64,000 nt of DNA from Phaeosphaeria sp. MPI-PUGE-AT-0046c (taxonomy: Eukaryota > Ascomycota > Dothideomycetes > Pleosporales > Phaeosphaeriaceae), in assembly GCA_020747045.1 (NCBI GenBank), contig JAGTJN010000020.1, positions 248,001 through 312,000 on the forward strand, given 5' to 3'. The position numbers and the translations under genes were made by a program. Within the stretch, counting starts at the first letter, position 1. Every line of letters begins with the position of its first letter. Below the pieces are notes generated by a model, which saw only the letters and a list, made by a program, of their open reading frames with translations, was not told the DNA's origin and made no database searches. Positions 10,800-21,318 of the stretch are shown here, in pieces.

Positions 10800-12877
10800 A
10801 TGCGCCCAGGCTGGAGATGTGTTGGCGAAAGCCTCGTTCCAAGTATGGAGCATATGCGCGACGCAACTCAAGCGACAACACCGACAATGGGACCGATGAG
10901 CTTCACTGACCAACCGTATTTACAACGCCTCCAGTCCCTACACCATGCGTTCCCAGCGCTCAAATCATTTCTGGAAAAACTCGCAAATGAGAAGGAACCG
11001 GGCCGCGCTGCTGTTCAAGAGCATTTCGAACGATTGCCTCAAAAGACGCCAGGGCGATGTTATTGTCTAAAGTTCAACGAAAACAGTGTCGAGGTTGTGA
11101 ATAATGCATGTTTCGCGACCTCGGACGCGCTGCGGAAATACCTCAAGGACAATCCGGCTACACAGAGCCGCACAGCGAAACAGCGTCGCTTGTTCATTCT
11201 CGAGGATATGGAACCAGACTACGTCGATGCTCTCGGCCACCATCTTGGTGTCGATCCGCTTGTGTTCAGCGAGCAGATGAATACGTGGAACTTCACAGAC
11301 TCCTGGTCGATACCACATCGGGGATTGCCTTCCATGTCTGTGCCAGGACAGTCGTTTACGCTACGGTATTATGAGCTCCGGACACTGTTTGATCCGAAGT
11401 CGGTGGATGTGCTGAGTCTGCAGATGTCGTTTGCGATCAATAGGAGGAGATATGAGCGGTGGAGGGATATTGATGTGCCAAGTGTGGGGAAACCGGATAG
11501 GAGACATGCATTTGTGAGGAGATGTGCGTCGTTTTGGACGTCGCAGGATATGGCGGATGAGGGCGAGGAGGGATGGGATGGTACGTCTTGAACAATGGTC
11601 ATCGAATTTAGTGCTAAATGCTTTGTCCAGCGGTCATCATGGTCGATCCAGCATTTGCTGCTGCTCGCTCAGCTTCCATCATCTCCAATACAACGAATAC
11701 GGGAATCCGCAGAGAAGAAGCCGAAGTTGTCATGGGTGATGGTACCAAGCTCGATGAAGCTGCAAGGGCCAACTTAGAGGAATGCTCTATACTTCAAGCC
11801 AATAAGACCTATACAGACAGGACAGGCCTCTGGGATGCCCAAGGCTACGGCGCAGCCCAAACCCTCGTCCCCACTCCTCACAAATCCTGGCCCTACCACG
11901 ACGGCTGCTCAACCCTCGCTCCTCTCCTCTTCTCCCAAATCGGCATTGACGCTTGTGAGACCGCCATACAACACTTCAGGTCCAGGCGAAACCTCAATAG
12001 CCCCATGGACGAGATGGTCTTTTACTGGACACAGCTCGCACGTCCCGAATTGATCGCAGATACCAACAAGATGTCGTCAAACGCCGCCTATTACTTACTA
12101 AAACATGTTGCCCAACACTGGGTCAACCACCTCGAACTCATGAACACAACAATCGCAAAGGCAGAATGGTTCTCCGACGACTACCAAGCCTCCATCGACG
12201 ACAACCTCTCGCGGCAAAAATGGAAGAACGACCTCGTCAAGATCAACAACATCTCAAAGGACATCAATTACATGCGCAGACACTTGAACCACTTCTGGCG
12301 CGCAATGTATCTCAACCTCGAGCGTCTGGGCGTCCAACTCGGCGCCGAAGCCGTCAACGAGAACCTCTCCATGGCGTTGCGCGGCGCACAGAAAGATTTC
12401 CTCACGATTCACACGCGCATGCAGCCCATGCGCGACCGCGCCGAGGCGCTCAACTCCGTCTCAAACGACCTGGCCAACCTGCGCGCTGCTTTTCGTGGCG
12501 TTCACGACGGCGAGTTTGGTCTGCGACTCAGCCTCTTTGCATCGGTTGTCTTTCCGCTGACGCTGGTGGCGACGATATTCAGCATGGGCGAAGCGTATCT
12601 GCCGGGCGAAAAGGAGTTTTGGAAACTGTGGGCGATTGGGCCGCCATTTTGTGTGGGGGTTGCATTGGTGTTGGTGTATGGGAAGAGGCCGTGGAGGATT
12701 GTGGGGGATGTGAGGGAGTATGGGAGTCTATGGAAGAAGAAGTACGTGAAGAGTAGAGAGAGGAAGGAGGAGGAGAGGAGGGGAGAAAAAGAGAGGCGAA
12801 TGGTGAGTGGCGAGGCGAGGATGAGGAAAGGGTGGACGGTGGGTGATGAGGAGTCTGGCGTAGTTGTAGGCAAGTAA
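10800..12877 (+). CDS. CorA-fold membrane protein (Mg2+ transporter-like)
   Basis: Exons 10800-11580 and 11631-12877 are joined over a 50-base intron (donor GTACGT, branch GCTAAAT, acceptor CAG), giving up to 675 residues. The start is uncertain: in-frame ATGs also lie at 10845 and 10854. The N-terminal two-thirds is soluble, with a region like fungal CorA-like N-domains (EDMEPDYVDALGHHLGVDP). A long helical stretch precedes two C-terminal membrane segments, SLFASVVFPLTLVATIFSMG and an Ala/Gly/Val-rich one after it, followed by a very basic tail. This topology is that of the CorA family. However, the GMN signature that closes the first membrane helix in true Mg2+ channels is absent (SMGEAYLP instead). 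Such divergent CorA-like proteins are common in filamentous fungi, and their ions are unknown. Confidence 0.78.
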
Positions 12878-13017
12878 TTGCCGGAGGAAGTAACTGTAGC
12901 ATCGATAAACTGGCGCAAATTCGGTGTCCCGACTGTTCAAAACTCGCTGTTACGCTTCAGTCTGATCTTTTCATCTAGTAAGCCAAGTCCTCTCCACACA
13001 TCTACTTTGGACGCAAC

Positions 13018-14466
13018 TCACTCATCTGGCTCGTCAACGACCACGCCAATCCGGCCTCCTATGTACTTCTCCACGCCTGGCCCCTCAAATCTCTCCCTCC
13101 CTAACCTCCGCAAAAGCCCTACCGTCTCTGCCTCAGGAGCCCAGTTTCCCTCTTCATATGCGTATTCAATTGTCCTTGGCTCAACCTCTTCAATCCACGA
13201 GGCTTCATCCTTCTTTCGTCCTGGTCCATTGTATCTAACATGAAAGTGAGCAACCTCATGCATCAACTCCGCTGACAGGAAGAAATTATCAAGTTTGGGC
13301 ATATTGAGCACTGCCCTGGCGAACGCGGCGAGGAATGGATCAAACGTTTCAGAGTCCGGGTAGATCCGAAATTTCGTCCCAATGGGAGAGTGGGAGGGAA
13401 ACGAGCCGGTGAAGTACCATTTGCCGTCAGGCGCCATTATACTGAACGCGACACTCAGGGAAGTGAGATTCGGCCACGTCGGCGTTGCTGCGTGATCTTC
13501 ATCGGATGAGGGCCAGAATATCTCTGGGGAGAGACATGCGACTAGTATCAGCGAGGTGAGCCCCTGAGAGAAGGTTCGGAGGGCTGCGCTGAAGGGGTCG
13601 AATGTGAAGTCCGCGGGGATGATGCTAAGCCCTGTAGAGGATTCGTTGCCAGGGGGCCAGCTCATGAGCCCTAACTGTGCCGTCCTACAAGCAGGAAGTG
13701 GAATCTTGGACAAGGGTTTGATAAAATTCATTCGCTGTTCGATTCGTGTGAGCGCCAGATCCGCGGCGGCGGTGGAGTCCGCTGATAGTCCATCTGAGTT
13801 TTCCGGCTCGTCGTTCAGGAAATTCCACGACAGGTGCTCAAGACATGGCAGCGATCTTAAGAGAATTGGGGCGCAGCTTAGGGCTAATCTCCTCGGGTAG
13901 CAGCTAACCATGTCGATATGTTTGACGTTGGAGAGCATGGGCAGGATAGCAGGCACATTTAAATGCAACATTGATGCCTTCCAACGCTTATGGTCGTTTG
14001 CATACCTTATCCCTGTCTCCATGGGTGACAGTGGTCGTAGGAGCTCCAATTTCAACGCAGTGCTAACGCCATCATCTTCCCAGGCTTCTAAGATGCCTAG
14101 CAGGTCGTATATTGCTTTTGAATATGCCATATCATTATTGCGCTGTTCTTCCTCAGATTCGACGTGGCCGCGTGCTTCGGGGCGATATTCTGGTAGTGCA
14201 ACCATATAGTAGATGTGTTTGAGATGGCGCCGGCGCTTGCCTGTAACTATAGACTGAAATGATTCAAGCTCACCGCTGCCAAGGCGCAGATGGCTGTATG
14301 TGATCGCCTCTACTGCTTCTTGCCAGGGGCGGCTCAGGGTCGCGAGGCCGCGAAAGTACGGGCGTATCTGCTTCTTTTCCTTACTCCGGAGAAACTTGTC
14401 TCGGCTAGGCCATCGATCAGCCCACCATACGATACGATTTATCATTTCCTGCGGCAGCTTCTCCAT
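13018..14466 (-). CDS. F-box-like protein
   Basis: A single exon of 482 residues. It begins with MEKLPQEMINRIVWWADRW, the LP-x-E-hydrophobic pattern of an F-box-like helix at the extreme N-terminus. After it comes a long region without signal peptide or membrane segment, containing Leu-rich blocks (e.g. LPCLEHLSWNFLND, LTSLILVACLSPEIF) reminiscent of degenerate leucine-rich repeats. F-box proteins dock on Skp1 in SCF ubiquitin ligases and select targets by their C-terminal part. The target here is unknown, and many fungal F-box-like proteins are not tested for Skp1 binding. It is divergent from the next F-box-like gene, 311 bases away. Confidence 0.78.
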   Translation of the reverse strand: MEKLPQEMINRIVWWADRWPSRDKFLRSKEKKQIRPYFRGLATLSRPWQEAVEAITYSHLRLGSGELESFQSIVTGKRRRHLKHIYYMVALPEYRPEARGHVESEEEQRNNDMAYSKAIYDLLGILEAWEDDGVSTALKLELLRPLSPMETGIRYANDHKRWKASMLHLNVPAILPMLSNVKHIDMVSCYPRRLALSCAPILLRSLPCLEHLSWNFLNDEPENSDGLSADSTAAADLALTRIEQRMNFIKPLSKIPLPACRTAQLGLMSWPPGNESSTGLSIIPADFTFDPFSAALRTFSQGLTSLILVACLSPEIFWPSSDEDHAATPTWPNLTSLSVAFSIMAPDGKWYFTGSFPSHSPIGTKFRIYPDSETFDPFLAAFARAVLNMPKLDNFFLSAELMHEVAHFHVRYNGPGRKKDEASWIEEVEPRTIEYAYEEGNWAPEAETVGLLRRLGRERFEGPGVEKYIGGRIGVVVDEPDE

Positions 14467-14777
14467 GGCGTTGCAGGCCAGAGCCCAAGAAGTGCTAAAT
14501 CAGTGCAGCAGTTGATTGTGCAGATTGGTAGATGAGACAGGCGGAAAGAAGCTGACACACACTCCTGGAAGATCTGATGCGCAAATAAGATCAGACAATC
14601 AGAGAAAATTGACCAGGTGTTCACTTATGTGCATGTTGCGAAGCTTGAGATCTGGCTGGCGCGTTCCAAAAGCGATTAGCGCGTCAGCCCCTCCTCCAAA
14701 TATAAGACACGAATTAGGCACCAGTCTACTTGTTTTGGCCTACTTAAGACACCTCCAGCTCGCGTAGCCTCACCACG
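14467..14777. promoter_or_regulatory. Divergent promoter between two F-box-like genes
   Basis: 311 bases lie between the two start codons. A TATAAG element at 14701-14706 is 72 bases upstream of the plus-strand ATG at 14778, a plausible TATA-like site for that gene. Nothing comparable is seen for the minus-strand gene. Confidence 0.4.
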
Positions 14778-16693
14778 ATGCCACAGTTCCGACTAGAGCA
14801 CTACTTCACGGCGTCTAGGCCACCATGTATCCAATCAGGACGCAGCTTTCTCGATCTACCCCCACATGTACGCAGGCTTGTATATGAATACGCGGAATTA
14901 GGATCCCAGTTCATCGACCTCAATTACACTAATCTCCTCGTGTATCCTCATGGAGAGTATCCTGAAACACGAGGTTGTTGTAAGGTACAGCCTTTTGAAT
15001 CCTACTCCGAGCTAAGAAAATTGGATGTTGTCGGTTGGGAAGAGTTATGGGAAATGGACGTGAACTCGCTTGAGCAAAATTCTGTTAGCAAATCCATATG
15101 GAACAAACCGTGGGGTGGGGTGCAGGCCATGAATCTGGTGTGTAGAGATGTACATCGAGAGGTTGAAACGTACATCCATTCCACGTCGATCTTCCGAGTC
15201 TGCCTCGGCCAACCTCTAGGATTTTCAAGACTAGAGCGCATGAGTGAGACTGCGCTGTCTCATCTCACTAAACTGACCATTCGCCTGGATCAGACCAGAT
15301 ACGAGGTGCAAGACGATCCCTGGGGGCCAAATCCACCCGAGCACATCGATCTGTCCAAGAGATGGAGCAAGAAAATCCTGCGAGATTGGATGCGGAAATT
15401 GGATCTGCTTGTTCGCACACTTCGGCCTCAAACCTTGAGGCTGAACGTTATTTTCCGTGCCCGGGCACTTCGTGACGCAAAAGCGATTCTTGAGCCTTTG
15501 GTGCGGTTACCGCTGCTGCGGGGCTGTGGTATATGTGTCGACCTATACGGCCAAAACCGTTTCTGGAAGAAAGAAGTGGTCAGTCTTCTTGTTGGGACTA
15601 ATTGCATATTTGGCGATGATGTCGCTAACGTTACTTGAAGCTGCAGTACAGTCAGATTGAGTGCTGGCAACTCGCACGAGCTGATACTGACGAAACCGAC
15701 ATCTCTCGACTTGCACAGCACATAATCAAGAAAGTAACCATGGTCGAGAGCACGATTTCCGTACCGTTCAGGTATCCCGATCTTCCTCAAGAAATTCGAC
15801 TCTCAATTCTTGGTTACACAAACCTCATCTCGCCAGATGCAGTGCGATGGCGGCCTCGTAACAGAGGCCTCCAAGGTCCACCCTGCAGATACTGCGATGA
15901 TGCTGGCAACCCCGTCATGATCGATAATATGGACTTTTGTTGCCGCATCAGCAATAACGACTTCGAAAACACAATGCAGTTTCGCTGTTGCGAACAATGC
16001 TCACCCAATGATGATTCTGGTATCTGTTACTGCTCTTCTCGCCCTGCTGTCTGGTCCTCATCCTGTGCCTGTCACCATTATCGACATACTCTCTTCTGGG
16101 TCAGCAGACAGGTCCGCTACGATGCTCTGGCGGTGTATTACCAAAGCAACAAGATTTTCGTTACCCCCCTCAATAGTGCGTCACATCGATATCTGTATTA
16201 CGAGACTGACTTCAGGTATTCGTGGAGGGGAGTCAGTGGCCTCTCACAAGTCGAGCTAAGCCTATATCTGTCCTCTATCTCTGGACACGCCCTTCAACAT
16301 ATCCGCTGGTTAGAATGGATGCTTCCGAGTGCGGGTCGAGGTTATCTCCTGCCTGGCACTCGAGCTTGGCAGGATTATCTGGACACGATCTTGCTGATGG
16401 AAAACGCAATGAATTTGCCTGCGCTGACTTTGACGATCAACATGTCGCTATCGAGATGTTTGCCAACAGACAGCTCTTCATGGATTTGGTGGGAGACGAT
16501 TGTGTTGCCTTTTAGCAGGCTGGGAGGTGCAGGATTAAAAGACTTTTTCGTCAATCTGACATCTAGGATCATGGAAGGACGGAGAGCGCACCATGAACGA
16601 GACCTAGAGAGAGCCGTTATGGGAACGACTTACGACAGTAGGAAGAGATCGAAACCAGAAGAGCGAATACACTATATGCTTAGGGAGATGTGA
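14778..16693 (+). CDS. Tandem F-box-like fusion protein (two modules joined by an intron)
   Basis: Exons 14778-15578 and 15647-16693 are joined over a 68-base intron (donor GTCAGT, branch GCTAAC, acceptor CTGCAG, phase 0), giving 615 residues. Without splicing, the first frame would stop at 15638. Module 1 begins SFLDLPPHVRRLVYEYAEL (an F-box-like/2EXR-type motif) and continues with Leu-rich segments. Just after the junction, the sequence CWQLARADTD...LAQHIIKKVT looks like the usual end of such a protein. Module 2 then starts abruptly with RYPDLPQEIRLSILGYTNLI, followed by a Cys-rich insert (CRYCDDAGN, CCRISNN, CCEQC, CYC) that could bind metal. Two adjacent genes remain possible, with the second starting at the ATG at 15740. 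The strong splice signals favour one transcript. Confidence 0.7.
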
Positions 16694-17218
16694 CGGCAAT
16701 AAATGCTTAAATACGGGTAATCAAGCTTAGGGTACGAGGTCCGCGGCTTCATTAATCCTTGGCTGACTGACACTGTCAGCAGGTAGATAACATAACACCT
16801 CCAGCACATTGAGTCCCATCAAGTCAGCATTAATTCAGTGATACATGCTCTCTTTGTTGTACTATGACACATTAAGATCGCACTCACTTGTGACACGTAG
16901 TGCCTTCTTATCCGAATCCCAGGGCACGGACTCATCCCATATACTATGCTCGTGCAGCTATGCGTCCAAGCAAAGGCCGGCCATTGCTACCATACAGAAC
17001 CAGCACTCTGAGTTAGAAATTACCGAGGTCTTACCAATACCACGATTGAATAAACCGATTCTACTCCACGCTTTGATCCAGAAATTGCAATCTTCGATAT
17101 CAGGTTCCTGTACAGACATATACCCAAACGCCACCAGCTAAGTTCTCTACGCGTTATTCAATTACAGCGCAAACAGTAAAGAAAACAACGAGACATCGTG
17201 TGATGACTAATCGACATC
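16694..17218. other. Intergenic, 525 bases, convergent
   Basis: It lies between the ends of two convergent genes and holds their 3' UTRs. No coding or RNA feature is recognised. Confidence 0.55.
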
Positions 17219-20200
17219 CTATTTTCTTGCTTCCTTGTCCACCAGCTCACCAATTTTCGTCAACACCTCCACAGCACGAAACGGTTTCGGCAACACGGTA
17301 TCCATGCCTGCATCCATCGCTATCGCCAACTGCTCCGCTCGCGCATTCGCCGTGACTCCTATAATTACGTTTCTCTTGCACTTGAGCCGCACCTCCATAT
17401 CTCGTATACTTCTCGTTGCACGCAGGCCATCGCAGACAGGCATCTCCCAGTCCATGAGTATGCAGTCGAAGTGGTCCAACGGCTCTTCTTTCGATATAGG
17501 GGTGTCGTACTCGTCAGGTTCGTTGTGCATGCGTAGAATGGTGTCGATGGCTTCGGCACCGTTGTTGCTAACGCGCACTGTGCATCCTAGTTTTGAGAGT
17601 TGTTTGGCAAGGACTTTTTGGTTGAGGAGATTGTCTTCGACTAGGAGGACGTTGTAGTTGGTGCGTAAGGGTAGGGATTTTGGGACGGGGATGAGTCTGG
17701 GTTGGAGTGGTGTTTCGAGAGCCTCTGCGACTTGTGCAGCTAGCTCTGTACTGTGCACTTTCGGCTCGATGTGCGCCGTGCTTGATTCTTCAACCATGCG
17801 AGCTTTTGTGTAGAATGCGAATGTGCTGCCAATGCCGTCTTGTGAGCTTATGCCGATGCGGCCACCTTGCATTTCAGTCAGTTCTCGGGAGATGTAGAGG
17901 CCAAGTCCGGAGCCTCCGTATTGTGTGTGTGTCCTTCTGTCTGCTTGCTCAAACTTGGAGAAGACTTTGTCTACGGAGCCACGGGGGACGCCCGTGCCAC
18001 TATCGGCTACCACGAAGAACACATATATTGGCTTTCCTAGTCCATATTCTGGATCGGTTGTCAAGTCCGGTCGGTCATTTCCCGTGTAATGCCATGCGAA
18101 GTCAGGCCCAAATATATCAGTCGAAGGTGTATGGTGAATGGATCCAAATCGTATTGAGATATTTCTATCTTTCTGCGTCCGTGTAAACTTGATGGCATTC
18201 GTGAGCAAGTTGACCAGGATCTGCATCAACCGCGAAGGATCCCCATAGATTTTTGATGTTGCTGTGAGTGTGGAAGCTGCGTCGACTGCAACCGTAGCTT
18301 TGATCATGTTTACACTGAACTCGGTATTGAACATTTGTAGCGCTTGGTCCAGCAAACTCATTGGGCGGAAGGCAGAAGGAGATATAGTCAGGAGCTCAGA
18401 GCCCAGTTTGCCCAGTGTCAGAACGTCATCAATGATACGACGTTGGTGTGCAGCACAGAACAGAATTGACTCCGCGGCTTCGACGTTGAGCTCGATGATT
18501 TCCATAAGTGACTGAGCGTCCTTAGCGGCCTGTGCATCTTGTAGTGAAGACATGATACCATCTGCACATTGCGTTATAGCAGACAAAGGATTGCGCATCT
18601 CATGACTTGTGATATCGATAAACTCTTCTTGTCTCTTTCGATCTTTACGAGCCACCTCAGCATCGTGGATATGCAGCCTCTCCGTCCATTTGAGATGAGA
18701 GATATCAGTCAAACATCCCATGAGCGAATGAATCGACCCGTCCGAACCTAAATCGGGGGATGCTGAGTACATTATCCAAAAGGGTTCATCAGTAGAATGC
18801 GAGCGATAACCAATAGGCGGAGGGATGTAAAGTCTGTTCAGACGCAGACTATCCGAGATTTCTACTGCCTCAGTCATGCACTTAATCATCTTCTCCTCAG
18901 CTCTGTCATGGTCAACGGGATGGATATAGTCTTTCCATGCGAAGCTGGAGTCCCGCTTCTCCTGCGGAACTCCAAGAATGTCGTAGAAATGATCGTTTGC
19001 CCACAGCACGGTACCGTCAGCACCTTGCTCGTAGACACCAACTGGAGCTATTGCTGCGAATCGACTAACTCGTCGCGCAGTATCGTTCAACTCGGTCAAC
19101 AGTTTGCGTTCCCTCAGCCAGTGACCTTCCTCGGAGCTTGCACGAGTTATGATCTCTCGCAGTTGGCGTGAAAGATCCGCGATGTATTGTTCGTGGTCAG
19201 CATCAAAGGCGCAGCGAGGATTCAACCCCATGAAGACGAAGCCCTTGTTCGTGTCTCCGGCTCTTAGTGGTATAATCGCAAAATGTCGACTTGGCTCGTC
19301 GAAGCCTTGCCAATGCACATTTTGAACAATGCTAGGGTCAATTTCCTCATTGGCAGAGTCCTATCGTGATCAGCGCCGAATTATTTTACTTGAGGACATT
19401 GAATGAATAGAAGGGCTTACTATGATAAGGTACTGAGCAGGAAGATTGATGGCACGCTTGAGAAGAGGTTTAAGCACAGCATCTTCGGTGGACATGTTCA
19501 TCTAGCGCCTTCATTAATTTGGGAGGTCTCTCGGTGAATGAAGAAGCTACTATATGAACTCACCTTAATGGTGCTTGGAGCAGCCGTGTACTTCGACGCA
19601 ATACCAATCGTATGCTCCAATTTCAGGGTTTCTTCTTGCGAAACTCCTTCGTCCACACAATAGATGATGGCCATCGGTACATCTCTGGGGTACTCTGTGA
19701 ACACCTTGTGGATATGCTGCCATAGAAGGCTACTGCTCGCGGATGGGGGAAGTATCAGCTTGTTGATCAGAGAAGTCCTTCTATCTCGCAGGACTGTCCG
19801 CGTCGATTCCTCCCACGTGAAATACACACCGCCGTGACCGCCTTGATCGTTCTTGAGCGATACAAGACCCCCATCCCACCAAGTCTCCTCAACGAAGCCA
19901 TATCGAAGTATCGGAAGTTCCAGACCTTTCTGTGCAAAGGATCCGCCCTGATTCTCTTCGATTGTACCGACCAGTGGAGCAAAGATCGCCCACAGCTCTG
20001 GAAGTGCTTCTCCGAAAGAGCTGCTCATTAGCCCAGGATGCAGGTCGCCACCAAGAGCTGCCATATGCTCATTATATATGGTTATGTGTTGAGGTCCCCA
20101 GTAGATGGCGGCCACACGGTTGTCCGAAAATACCATATGCGTGTACAGCCGCAGAGATAGAGGCCATGTGCTGCAAGGGCCCAAAGGGGTCAATGACCAG

Positions 20201-20496
20201 TCGCGACCACGAAATAAATCGACTTGGTCAGATCGAGGAAGGGAGCTCATCCAGTCCGACCCTTGTAAGCTGCCGGTAGAGTCTTGGCTGTGAGCTTTCG
20301 GACCCAGATGGAAGGCCGAGTCCTGGGTAGGGAGACTGAGCTTCCATCTTTGCAACTTTTGTTCAAAGCAAGCTGTGCGCAACCGTCCGTCCGCTTCATC
20401 AAAAATCTCAATAGACCAGGAAGATACACCTTCGCTATCTATGCACTGCGATATTCCGAATTGCGACAGCGGGCCCTCACAGATGGGTGTCTTCAT
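17219..20496 (-). CDS. Hybrid histidine kinase (PAS-HisKA-HATPase-receiver)
   Basis: Three exons (19564-20496, 19421-19501, 17219-19360) are joined over introns of 62 and 60 bases, all phase 0, giving 1051 residues. Exon 1 carries a PAS-like sensor (SLTPLGPCSTWPLSLRLY). A second PAS lies near residue 440 (APVGVYEQGADGTVLWAND). The H-box FIDITSHEMRNPLSAI has the phosphorylated His near 591. The ATPase N-box is LVNLLTNAIKFT (Asn near 726), with G1 VADSGTGVP and G2 GGSGLGLYISREL. The receiver starts NVLLVEDNLLNQKVL, has its phospho-Asp near 975 in ILMDWEMPVCDG, and ends with Thr (GVTANA) and Lys (LPKPF). No membrane segment is seen, so it should be cytosolic and feed an Hpt/response-regulator relay. 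The N-terminal end is uncertain; an exon may exist between 20497 and 20953. Confidence 0.92.
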
Positions 20497-21318
20497 TGCA
20501 GATGATGATAATGATGGGCGGGTCGTTCCGTAGCATATGGTTTAGGCGTCGGCTAATGTGTGTGGAGACAAATAGCCATGCTGTCCACCGCATTAGGATG
20601 TGGGATGTTTGTGGAACATGTCGCGAAAACGTGATTTCAGTGGCGCCGTCTTCAGGATATCCAATAGACGTTACGATGGCAGGTCTAGAATAAGGTTGGC
20701 GCCGATCGACTTGGCGTCGTGGCGATCCGATCCAGATCTCCCTGTTGACTATCGTCAGCCGAAGGTGCCGGGTCAGCCGGAATGATTCTACTTTCGGTTC
20801 ATGATTTTTTCTATCAAAGTCCATTTGGCTCTGGTCAGCGTACGCGTACCTTCGTAAATACTGGCGGCAGGAGGCGTTGCAGTTGGAAGGAGCATGAATA
20901 TGTTGCTGAATGAGGTCCTCTAGGAAGATGATCCAGTCTCGAAACATCCCCATGTTCTATTCCTCGTTCCAGTATGCTCCGCACGCAGACTAGCGTGATC
21001 TCACTAAAAATGCAGCATGTCCTTAAGCGGAGTGTAATATGCCACTAAACGCCTACAGCCATGAAACCACTAAAATTTACGCATATTTAACATTTTCATT
21101 CAAGCAAGTTGTATCTGAAGAGAAAACCTTGCGTACCCAGTATTGAAACAATTGACTTGTATTTACATGTCTGTTCATTGAAATAACTCCTTTGAATGCT
21201 GCGCCACGCTATGCATACCTGAAAAACGCTCAATTATTGACGCATAGTCAAAGCATCCACTTATGCCACGTCAACAAACCCTGTATAGGCCCTGATCGTT
21301 TGCAAAACTGACTAGACA
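20497..21318. other. Upstream of the histidine kinase; possible extra 5' exon
   Basis: A 158-codon minus-strand frame (20477-20953) begins MGMFRDWIIFLEDLIQQHI and contains a plausible intron (donor GTACGC after CGAAG, acceptor CAACAG). It could be a 5' exon of the kinase gene. I could not find a donor that joins it in phase to the kinase frame, so it is left out. The rest (20954-21318) is AT-rich with no feature. Confidence 0.35.
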
